Shown: piece after piece, positions 1-5,959 of the stretch | Layout: every line of letters begins with the position of its first letter | Numbering within the stretch: the stretch's first letter is position 1 | Origin: Clostridia bacterium | GTDB lineage: Bacteria; Bacillota; Clostridia; Christensenellales; Borkfalkiaceae | DNA length: 7,720 nucleotides | Assembly (NCBI GenBank): GCA_021205485.1 | Contig: JAJPXK010000201.1 | Location: 1-7,720, forward strand | Direction of reading: 5' to 3' | The notes under the pieces: model-generated | Told to the model about the DNA's origin: nothing | The model's database searches: none | What the model saw: only the letters and a program-made list of their open reading frames with translations | Made by a program: the position numbers and the translations under genes

Positions 1-1439
1 ATATAAAAAACCTTGATTTGGATGATTATTTTATTATTATCGCAATTAAAGATACGCTTGGCGAATATTTAAATAATGACATACAAGATCTTTTAAACAA
101 ACTCGGCTTAAATAAGACGCTCATAAAAAAATATCAATGTGGATATATAGCTGTTATTAATAACGGACAGGTTGTTTATGAGTTCCTTGCCAATAATAAA
201 ATAGGAGTAAAGTGTAACTTTGAAATTGATTCTTATAATTTGGATATTCATTCTCTTCCCTTTACGGCAGGAAATTTAGCAAATATTACAATAGGTACAG
301 CTCAATGCGCAGTCAATGCCCGTGGATTAAATATTGTTGTATTTGACAAACAAAATCAATATGTTATAGATTCTGTTTGTTTTGATACACATGTAAATAC
401 ATATTTGGCAACACGTAAAGATTGTTCAGCTTTTGAAAGTCGTGTGTTTAAGTATAAAGTAAATATGACCTTAAGCAGTCAAACTGAATTGGATTTGCAA
501 AATTCATTAAACGGATTAAAAAATACTATTGATGTAAATGCCGTTCATTCAGATATTAAATATTGGCAACTTTATAAAAACGGAAACGAGACAGAATTAG
601 AAGCCCGCAAGAGGTTTTTTGTAGGAATGGATTATGTTAATCCAGAAATAAAAATCATACAAGATTGCATATCTGTTTTGTTTTATTATTTTGATAAGAT
701 TTGTAAAGAAAATGGACTGAAGTATTTCATGGTAGGCGGAAGTCTTATTGGCGCTGTAAGACATGCAGGAAAATGTGTTCCTTGGGATGATGATATAGAT
801 GTATATATGCCGCGCGATGATATTAATAAACTTTTACAAATTATGGAATCGAATGATGAATTTGCTGCTAATGTATATTTTGGTACAATGGGGCAGGCTT
901 ATATCAGATATTTAAGATTTATGTTTAAAGGAGTTAATGTTCCTTGCTTTGTGGATATATTTTATATGGATTATGTTGAAAATAGCAGTGATATAACATG
1001 GAATAAACATAACGAGCTTAGAAGGGAGATGATAGTTCAAACTGCTTCTTTGGAAGCTAAGCTTGCTTCGGATAACCGATTGAAAAGAAGCGTTGAAATC
1101 GCAAAGTTGATAGACAACCAAATAAAAAAAGAGCAAGGAATTTTAAATCCGTTTGGTAAAGGCACCTCATTGATATATGGTTTAGATCAGAACACATTCT
1201 GGTGTAAGAATGTTTATGATTATGATGATATATTTCCTACAGTTACTGTTCCTTTTGTTTATGGAACGTGTGAGATACCAGCTAAAGTGGACATGATGCT
1301 TCAGCGTATGTACGGTGATATTTATACATTGCCTAACCGTATGACGGGAGCGCATCCGTCTCTGAAATTGACGGACGAACAGAAAATTGAGACCGTTAGA
1401 ATAACAACTTTTTACGTGAATAAGATTTTAAATCAGTAA
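1..1439 (+). CDS. ILEI-like domain + LicD-family phosphotransferase (5' partial)
   Basis: The reading frame is open to the left edge (codons from base 3), and no ribosome binding site precedes the TTG at 18, so the true start is upstream. Residues below count from 18. Residues 1-60 form an alpha/beta segment (YFIIIAIKD...) I cannot name. Residues about 85-135 match the ILEI/FAM3 (PANDER-like) domain pattern: RGLNIVVFD followed by VIDSVCFDTH. Residues about 225-450 are a LicD domain: GGSLIGAVRH (240-249), PWDDDIDVYMPRDD (255-268, the acidic metal/catalytic cluster), VDIFYMDY (312-319) and a C-terminal YGDIYTLP. LicD proteins transfer phosphocholine from CDP-choline onto glycans; the related eukaryotic fukutin/FKRP transfer ribitol-phosphate from CDP-ribitol. 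A role transferring a CDP-activated phospho-group to a surface glycan is inferred, supported by the cytidylyltransferase encoded next door. No signal peptide or membrane segment is visible, though the N-terminus is missing. The LicD call is strong, the ILEI call good, the donor unknown. Confidence 0.88.
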   Translation, partial: IKNLDLDDYFIIIAIKDTLGEYLNNDIQDLLNKLGLNKTLIKKYQCGYIAVINNGQVVYEFLANNKIGVKCNFEIDSYNLDIHSLPFTAGNLANITIGTAQCAVNARGLNIVVFDKQNQYVIDSVCFDTHVNTYLATRKDCSAFESRVFKYKVNMTLSSQTELDLQNSLNGLKNTIDVNAVHSDIKYWQLYKNGNETELEARKRFFVGMDYVNPEIKIIQDCISVLFYYFDKICKENGLKYFMVGGSLIGAVRHAGKCVPWDDDIDVYMPRDDINKLLQIMESNDEFAANVYFGTMGQAYIRYLRFMFKGVNVPCFVDIFYMDYVENSSDITWNKHNELRREMIVQTASLEAKLASDNRLKRSVEIAKLIDNQIKKEQGILNPFGKGTSLIYGLDQNTFWCKNVYDYDDIFPTVTVPFVYGTCEIPAKVDMMLQRMYGDIYTLPNRMTGAHPSLKLTDEQKIETVRITTFYVNKILNQ

Positions 1440-1455
1440 TTACGAGAGAAAAGAA

Positions 1456-2598
1456 ATGACAAATAAATCATTAATAGTTGGCGGTGGCAGCGGACTCGGC
1501 TTCGCTATGGCAAAATCGCTTGCGGATGAAAATAAAAAAGTTATAGTCGCAGATTGCCGGTTTTCAGAAGAAGACGATAGATTTGAGAAAATTCAGATTG
1601 ATTTATCGAAAGATAAATTAGACCATTTATTCGGATTGGATATCGATACTTTGATTATCACGGCGGGTATAGGCAGACTTGATTATTTCAATTCTTTTTC
1701 GGACGCTGAAATCGAGAAAGTATTTAGAATCAATACAATATCGGCAATGGAATTAGTTCGCGCATATTACAGCAGGTTAGACAGCGAAGATAATTTTAAT
1801 ATAGCTATTGTCACAAGCATAGCGGGTATTATAGCTTCTCCGTTATATAGCGTATATTCGGCGACAAAAGGAGCCTTGGTAAAATTTATTGAGGCGGTAA
1901 ATGCCGAACTTGCATTCAAAAAACGTGTAAACAGAATTCTTAATGTCGCGCCGGGATATATAGGCGGAACCAATTTTCATGGCGGAAACAGAACTGCGGA
2001 ACAACAAGTTGCAATTAAGGAACTAAGCAACGAAATTATTTGCAAAATGCTGCAAAAAGAAGAGTTGTATGTGCCGAAAGGGGAAACATACAACAATGTA
2101 ATAAAAAATTATCAGGCAAACCCTGTTAAATTTGGCACCGAGAGCATTGGATATAAGCTAAAAAACAACAAATTGCAGACTACCCCGCAGGTAAAAGTAG
2201 GGTATCTTACAGGGACTTTTGACCTGTTCCATATAGGCCATTTAAATTTGTTGCGTAACGCAAAAAAATATTGCGACGTATTATACGTAGGAGTTCATCC
2301 CGACGGAAAGCATAAAAATAAGGAAGTATTTATTCCGCTTGAAGAACGCATAGAGATAGTGAAAAATATATCTTATGTAGACGATGCTTTTGAGTGCGGC
2401 AGTGAAGATATAGATACATACGAAAAATTGCAATATGACTATTTGTTTGTAGGTTCTGATTATAAGGGTACCGAGAGATTTACCCGATATGAAGAGTTTT
2501 TTAAGGGAACAAAAACTCAAATAATTTATTTGCCGTATACAACGCAGACAAGCAGTTCTAAATTACGTCAGATATTAAACGACAGACTTAAGAAGTAA
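1456..2598 (+). CDS. Bifunctional SDR reductase - TagD-like cytidylyltransferase
   Basis: This 380-residue protein has two enzyme domains. Residues 1 to about 225 are a classical SDR: nucleotide-binding GGGSGLG (9-15), TAG (69-71), Asn93, Ser121, catalytic Tyr134-x3-Lys138 (YSATK) and APG (165-167). Residues about 246-380 are a HIGH-type nucleotidyltransferase close in length and layout to TagD (glycerol-3-phosphate cytidylyltransferase): GTFDLFHIGH (253-262), ERIEIV (297-302), and DYLFVGSDYKG (328-338). The family's C-terminal RTxGIST motif is here YTTQTSSS (361-368), so the conserved Arg is replaced by Tyr. The likely role is cytoplasmic: the SDR reduces a phosphorylated keto precursor and the second domain makes the CDP-alditol. 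Known analogues with this logic are Bcs1 and TarI/TarJ for CDP-ribitol, but Bcs1 uses an IspD-type cytidylyltransferase at the N-terminus. It sits 16 bases after the LicD gene, which would be the user of the product. Domain calls are firm; the substrate (ribulose-5-P, a triose-P or other) is open. Confidence 0.9.
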   Translation: MTNKSLIVGGGSGLGFAMAKSLADENKKVIVADCRFSEEDDRFEKIQIDLSKDKLDHLFGLDIDTLIITAGIGRLDYFNSFSDAEIEKVFRINTISAMELVRAYYSRLDSEDNFNIAIVTSIAGIIASPLYSVYSATKGALVKFIEAVNAELAFKKRVNRILNVAPGYIGGTNFHGGNRTAEQQVAIKELSNEIICKMLQKEELYVPKGETYNNVIKNYQANPVKFGTESIGYKLKNNKLQTTPQVKVGYLTGTFDLFHIGHLNLLRNAKKYCDVLYVGVHPDGKHKNKEVFIPLEERIEIVKNISYVDDAFECGSEDIDTYEKLQYDYLFVGSDYKGTERFTRYEEFFKGTKTQIIYLPYTTQTSSSKLRQILNDRLKK

Positions 2599-2615
2599 TA
2601 TAATTAAAAGTTTAT

Positions 2616-2622
2616 AAGGTGG
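2616..2622 (+). promoter_or_regulatory. Ribosome binding site before the small ORF
   Basis: AAGGTGG matches the consensus AAGGAGG at six of seven bases and sits 7 bases before ATG 2630. It is the main reason to take the small ORF seriously. It lies 18 bases after the stop of the SDR-cytidylyltransferase gene, so translation would follow on the same transcript. Confidence 0.5.
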
Positions 2623-2629
2623 AAAATTT

Positions 2630-2728
2630 ATGATGAAATACATACGTAGCGTCTTAATAGATACTGTAAGCATATATAAATGGGGGGGGGTATTTTCTAA
2701 ATATACTCCCTATATACCAATTTGCTAG
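2630..2728 (+). CDS. Possible 32-codon small ORF containing a G9 run
   Basis: An ATG at 2630 (second ATG at 2633) opens a 32-residue frame ending at TAG 2726-2728. A good Shine-Dalgarno, AAGGTGG at 2616-2622, lies 7 bases before the ATG, better than the site of the preceding gene. The peptide begins MMKYIRSVLIDTVSIYKWGG and ends YTPYIPIC. I recognise no family. The nine-G run encodes part of the WGGV segment, and the stop lies just before the terminator stem. It may be a small expressed peptide, the stub of a decayed longer gene, or chance. Adding one G brings TAA four codons later; removing one G opens a frame through the terminator to about 2787 without reaching the next gene. Whether it is translated cannot be judged from sequence. 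Confidence 0.35.
   Translation: MMKYIRSVLIDTVSIYKWGGVFSKYTPYIPIC
2673..2716. other. Imperfect hairpin formed by the G run
   Basis: GGGGGTAT (2686-2693) can pair with ATACTCCC (2703-2710) through eight pairs including one G-U, with a 9-base loop. TATATA at 2673-2678 can pair with TATATA at 2711-2716 outside it, leaving a left-side bulge of AATGGGG. The structure lies within the small ORF just before the terminator. It could be an RNA fold or an accident of a G-rich and TA-rich stretch. Confidence 0.3.
2682..2690 (+). repeat. Mononucleotide run of nine G
   Basis: Nine consecutive G lie in an otherwise AT-rich stretch and inside the small ORF. I noticed no comparable G or C run elsewhere in the window. 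Poly-G runs of this length are known slippage-prone phase-variation sites in surface-glycan genes of several bacteria. A length change here would only alter the small ORF, so a switching role is speculative. An assembly miscount of the run is also possible. Confidence 0.85.
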
Positions 2729-2729
2729 G

Positions 2730-2778
2730 AAAAAGCCACGCGATTATGTGTTAAAACGTAACCGTGCGGCTTTTTTTT
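2730..2778 (+). terminator. Intrinsic (rho-independent) terminator
   Basis: AAAAAGCC (2730-2737) pairs with GGCTTTTT (2768-2775). Inside, ACG (2738-2740) pairs with CGT (2763-2765) across a GC bulge, and TTATG (2744-2748) can pair with CGTAA (2757-2761), one pair being G-T. Eight T follow at 2771-2778. The A run on the left arm means it could also work on the opposite strand. It closes the LicD / SDR-cytidylyltransferase module and implies either a new promoter or read-through for the GT61 gene. In the remaining 50 bases up to 2829 I see no convincing -35/-10 pair. Confidence 0.85.
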
Positions 2779-2828
2779 GTTTTTAGCCGATTAGATTTAA
2801 AGATTTTAGGCATAAAGGAATAAATATA

Positions 2829-4514
2829 ATGGATATTGAAGATAGGTTATTTGTTCGAAACAAAGATATGTGGTTTAAAGCCTGTAGTCGTAATTATAGG
2901 GTAGAATATATTCCAAAAGTTTTTGAAATAAACAAAGGCATTGTTCTGCCTGCAAAATACATTCCTGGCACCGCCAATAATTATGCCGGTGGTGTATGTG
3001 ATGAAAATTTTAAATTTAAAGCAGGTCTTCGCAGGGATCCAAAATCCCCGGGTTGGGGAGGTGTAGGCGAAAGTTATACAGTGGATAAAAAGGATTTGAT
3101 TTATGAGGATGAAACTGTTGTTTTTGGCGGTGTTTTAATGTCTTTTTTTGGACATATGCTCAATGATAATCTTACAAGAATGTGGTGGCATGTTTTGAAT
3201 CAGAATTGTAGTTACAGATTTTGCTTTATAGTTACAATGGGTGAATTTAAAACATGGATGTATGATTTTTATGAATTATTGGGAATTGATCGTAGTCGTA
3301 TAATAATTGTAGATAAACCTATGCAATTTACGAAAGTTATTGTGCCTGAGGAAGCCGCACATACATGGGATAGTTATACGGATTTTTGGGACATGCCGCA
3401 TATTTTAATGGCCGAGAATGCTTTAAAAATGGTGGATGTATCGCAGTTGCCTAAAAAAATATATCTTACCAAACGTTTTTATAGGGATGGCGGGTCTGTC
3501 ACTATAAATGAAGAATACTTTGAAAACTTTTACAAAAGTCAAGGTTACGAAGTGATTGCCCCTGAAAAATTACCTTTATTTCAGCAGGTAGCCCTTGCAG
3601 CAAATGCTGAAGCCATTGCGACTACTTTAGGAACAACAGTTCATTTTAGTTTGTTTTCAAAAAAAGGAACTAGGATAGATATTCTTACTCGCGTAGATCA
3701 CCAAACGTTGCAAGTTCAATCGATGATAAATCAACTGAAACAATTGGATTATTATATCGTGGATGTTTCAATGAATTATTTACCATGCGATAGAGTTTAT
3801 GGAATTATATATCTCGATAAAACTTATTGCTGGAGAAATTTTATAGAAAAAATATTCGATCAATCTATGGTGGATTGCGAATTTGATTCTTCGGCTAGTC
3901 GTACTTATCTTTTAGAATGGACAAGATTTTTTCTTGAAAATCCATACAGATTTAATTTTCTTAAATTGGGTGAAGTTGGCGGATATGACATTTTAAAGCG
4001 AATGTGTAACATCCTTTTAGATAAAGAACCGGATCAAAGTAAATACAATGTACAATATAGCCCGCAACAGGTGAAAATTACTGTAAATCAATTGCAAAAA
4101 TCAGTTGAAGATACTAAAAAACAATTAACTAACGCACAAGCACAACTTACTGATAAAATGGAAAGCGAATGTTTACTTCAAAATGAAAAAGCAAAAATAG
4201 AATCAGATTTGAAAAAAGTGATATGTGAAAACACGGTTCTTTGCGAAAAAAATATTCAGTTGGACAAGGATATTAAAGAAGAGAAAAACAAAAGCAAAAC
4301 TCTGCAAAATGAAAATAAAATACTGCAACAAGAATATAAATCATTACAAGAAAAGAATAGCGAAAGTCAGGAAGTTATTTTAAAAGCGAAAGAAGAAATT
4401 TCTGAACGAGATAAAAAGATAATACATCTTGAACAATCTATTTCTTTTAGGCTTGGAATGGCGATAACTTTTATTCCCCGAAAAATAAAGGGGTTGTTCA
4501 GAAAAAGGAAATAA
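2829..4514 (+). CDS. GT61-family (DUF563) glycosyltransferase with C-terminal coiled coil
   Basis: This 561-residue protein resembles GT61/DUF563 glycosyltransferases. FGHMLNDNLTRMWW (107-120) fits their GHxxxDNLxR-type motif; KKIYLTKRFYRD (209-220), NEEYFENFYKSQGYEVIAPEKL (227-248) and FSLFSKKGTRIDILTR (273-288) follow in the expected order. Where many members have GTHGAxL, this one reads ATTLGTTVHFSLF (264-276), a variant. Residues about 415-535 are Lys/Glu/Gln-rich with heptad-like hydrophobics, a predicted coiled coil. The last 25 residues (SFRLGMAITFIPRKIKGLFRKRK) form an amphipathic, basic tail seen on other polysaccharide glycosyltransferases, perhaps for membrane contact. No signal peptide is visible, so it is probably cytoplasmic or peripheral. 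The start is supported by AAAGGA at 2814-2819. It is probably cotranscribed with rfbA, 10 bases on. Donor and acceptor are unknown; dTDP-rhamnose is only a guess from position. Codon use is AT-rich, unlike the rfb genes. Confidence 0.82.
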   Translation: MDIEDRLFVRNKDMWFKACSRNYRVEYIPKVFEINKGIVLPAKYIPGTANNYAGGVCDENFKFKAGLRRDPKSPGWGGVGESYTVDKKDLIYEDETVVFGGVLMSFFGHMLNDNLTRMWWHVLNQNCSYRFCFIVTMGEFKTWMYDFYELLGIDRSRIIIVDKPMQFTKVIVPEEAAHTWDSYTDFWDMPHILMAENALKMVDVSQLPKKIYLTKRFYRDGGSVTINEEYFENFYKSQGYEVIAPEKLPLFQQVALAANAEAIATTLGTTVHFSLFSKKGTRIDILTRVDHQTLQVQSMINQLKQLDYYIVDVSMNYLPCDRVYGIIYLDKTYCWRNFIEKIFDQSMVDCEFDSSASRTYLLEWTRFFLENPYRFNFLKLGEVGGYDILKRMCNILLDKEPDQSKYNVQYSPQQVKITVNQLQKSVEDTKKQLTNAQAQLTDKMESECLLQNEKAKIESDLKKVICENTVLCEKNIQLDKDIKEEKNKSKTLQNENKILQQEYKSLQEKNSESQEVILKAKEEISERDKKIIHLEQSISFRLGMAITFIPRKIKGLFRKRK

Positions 4515-4518
4515 GGAG
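4513..4518 (+). promoter_or_regulatory. Ribosome binding site that fixes the rfbA start
   Basis: AAGGAG ends 6 bases before ATG 4525. A TTG at 4519 directly abuts this site and so cannot be the start. The family N-terminus MKGIILAGG also agrees with ATG 4525. Confidence 0.85.
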
Positions 4519-4524
4519 TTGCAA

Positions 4525-5433
4525 ATGAAAGGAATAATACTTGCGGGCGGGAGCGGCACAAGGTTGCACCCCGTAACAAAAGTGGTGTCTAAACAGCTTT
4601 TGCCCGTGTACGACAAACCGATGATATATTATCCTCTGTCAACGCTCATTCTGGCGGGGATAAGGGATATACTCATAATTTCTACGCCGCAGGACTTGCC
4701 TAATTTTGAAAAACTTTTAGGCGACGGCAGCCAGTTCGGCATACAACTTACATATAAAGTGCAGCCCTCGCCCGACGGCCTCGCACAGGCGTTTATACTC
4801 GGCGAAGAATTTATAAACGGCGAAGCTTGCGCCATGATTTTAGGCGACAATATCTTTTACGGCAACGGCTTCGGCAGAAGGCTCGCCGAGGCAAGGCGTA
4901 AGGCGGAAAGCGGCAAATCGACCATATTCGGCTACCAGGTGCCCGATCCCGAACGCTTTGGCATAGTGGAATTTGATAAAGACTTAAACGTGGTATCGGT
5001 AGAAGAAAAGCCCGAACACCCTAAGTCTAACTACTGCATTACGGGGCTATATTTTTACGATAAACGCGTAACGGAGTTTGCGAAAAGGGTAAAACCTTCG
5101 TCTCGCGGCGAGCTTGAAATAACCGATTTGAACAAGCTCTATCTTGAGGCGGGCGACCTTACCGCTCAGCTTTTAGGCAGGGGATTCGCATGGCTGGATA
5201 CGGGAACGATGGACAGCCTTGTAGAGGCGGCGGTGTATGTAGAGACTATGTCTAAACGGCAAAACCTTGTAATATCCGCCCCTGAAGAGATAGCCTATTA
5301 CAACGGCTGGATAACCAAGGACGAACTTATAGAGACGTCAAAACGATACGCAAAATCGCCATACGGCAAATATTTGTTAAAGGTGGCGCAGGAGGAACAA
5401 TGGGGAAGTTTATATTCGAAAAAACAGCGATAG
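4525..5433 (+). CDS. rfbA: Glucose-1-phosphate thymidylyltransferase RfbA/RmlA
   Basis: The enzyme joins glucose-1-phosphate and dTTP to give dTDP-glucose plus pyrophosphate, the first step of dTDP-rhamnose synthesis in the cytoplasm. The 302 residues match the family's usual length of about 290-300. Visible signatures are the N-terminal nucleotide-binding loop GGSGTRLHP (8-16), SKQLLPVYDKPMIYYPLS (22-39), LGDNIFYG (106-113) with the metal-binding Asp108, EEKP (160-163), and WLDTGT (223-228). The start is ATG 4525, set by AAGGAG at 4513-4518. It lies 10 bases after the GT61 gene and its last 34 bases overlap rfbC, so the two are probably translationally coupled. The gene is GC-richer than its upstream neighbour: one 60-base line (4861-4920) counts 39 G+C, against 16 in bases 121-180. 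Identification is very secure. Confidence 0.97.
   Translation: MKGIILAGGSGTRLHPVTKVVSKQLLPVYDKPMIYYPLSTLILAGIRDILIISTPQDLPNFEKLLGDGSQFGIQLTYKVQPSPDGLAQAFILGEEFINGEACAMILGDNIFYGNGFGRRLAEARRKAESGKSTIFGYQVPDPERFGIVEFDKDLNVVSVEEKPEHPKSNYCITGLYFYDKRVTEFAKRVKPSSRGELEITDLNKLYLEAGDLTAQLLGRGFAWLDTGTMDSLVEAAVYVETMSKRQNLVISAPEEIAYYNGWITKDELIETSKRYAKSPYGKYLLKVAQEEQWGSLYSKKQR
5390..5395 (+). promoter_or_regulatory. rfbC ribosome binding site inside rfbA
   Basis: AGGAGG lies within the rfbA coding sequence, 4 bases before ATG 5400. The spacing is a little short but the match to the anti-Shine-Dalgarno is strong. It supports the overlapping start of rfbC. Confidence 0.8.
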
Positions 5434-5948
5434 ACGGAGTAATTATAATTAAGCCGACAAAGTACGGCGACAACAGGGGCTATTTTATGGAGACATATAA
5501 TAAAGCCGATTTCGTCGCGGCGGGCATAGACTGCGAGTTTGTGCAGGACAATCAGTCAAAGTCGGTAAAAAATGTCTTGCGCGGACTACATTTCCAGAAG
5601 AACCATCCTCAGGCAAAGCTTGTGCGGGTGGTATCTGGCAAAGTTTTTGACGTCGCCGTAGACTTAAGGGCAAATAGCGATACGTACGGCAAGTGGGTAG
5701 GCGTTACTCTTTCCGCCGAAGAAGGCAACCAGTTTTTTATACCAAAGGGCTTTGCACACGGGTTTGTTGTATTGTCTGACGAAGCGGAATTTTGCTATAA
5801 ATGCGACGATTTTTACCATCCCGAAGACGAAGGCGGAATCCCCTGGAACGACCCTTCAGTAAACGTTCAATGGAACTGCGACAATCCTGTTTTAAGCGAA
5901 AAGGACAAGCGCTATGTGCCGTTGGAACAGTCAAAAATAAAGTTTTGA
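5400..5948 (+). CDS. rfbC: dTDP-4-dehydrorhamnose 3,5-epimerase RfbC/RmlC
   Basis: This cupin-fold enzyme epimerises C3 and C5 of dTDP-4-keto-6-deoxyglucose to give dTDP-4-keto-L-rhamnose. The 182 residues equal the normal length. Visible family features are DNRGYFMETYN (24-34), FVQDNQSKS (47-55), VLRGLHFQ (59-66) with the expected catalytic base His64, Lys73, GKVFDVAVDLR (80-90), IPKGFAHGFVVL (114-125), Tyr133 at the usual general-acid position, and Asp169 as the likely dyad partner. The N-terminus MGKFIFEKTAIDG agrees with the start at 5400, which overlaps the end of rfbA by 34 bases. The C-terminal coding end carries the Shine-Dalgarno of rfbB. All key residues are present, so it should be active. 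Very secure. Confidence 0.97.
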   Translation: MGKFIFEKTAIDGVIIIKPTKYGDNRGYFMETYNKADFVAAGIDCEFVQDNQSKSVKNVLRGLHFQKNHPQAKLVRVVSGKVFDVAVDLRANSDTYGKWVGVTLSAEEGNQFFIPKGFAHGFVVLSDEAEFCYKCDDFYHPEDEGGIPWNDPSVNVQWNCDNPVLSEKDKRYVPLEQSKIKF

Positions 5949-5952
5949 GGGG
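5947..5952 (+). promoter_or_regulatory. rfbB ribosome binding site overlapping the rfbC stop
   Basis: GAGGGG shares its first two bases with the TGA stop of rfbC (5946-5948) and lies 7 bases before ATG 5960. It decides the rfbB start against an in-frame upstream ATG at 5801 that lies inside rfbC. Confidence 0.82.
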
Positions 5953-5959
5953 AAAATAT

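Noticed and set aside
18..20. TTG as the real start of the LicD protein gene.
   Set aside because: No ribosome site precedes it and the frame is open to the window edge, so it is better read as an internal Leu codon of a truncated gene.
912..1136. Minus-strand open frame inside the LicD domain region.
   Set aside because: It is antisense to conserved LicD coding sequence and has no ribosome site or recognisable product.
2825..2830. TATAAT as a -10 promoter element for the GT61 gene.
   Set aside because: It overlaps the ATG at 2829, so transcription would begin inside the gene; no good -35 lies at the right distance.
4519..4524. TTG start for rfbA two codons upstream of ATG 4525.
   Set aside because: It directly abuts the AAGGAG site, leaving no spacing, and adds two residues not seen in the family.
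5801..5959. Upstream in-frame extension of rfbB giving a 392-residue protein.
   Set aside because: The extra 53 residues are an out-of-frame reading of rfbC, unlike any RfbB N-terminus, and ATG 5960 has its own good ribosome site and the family start MKILVTGG.
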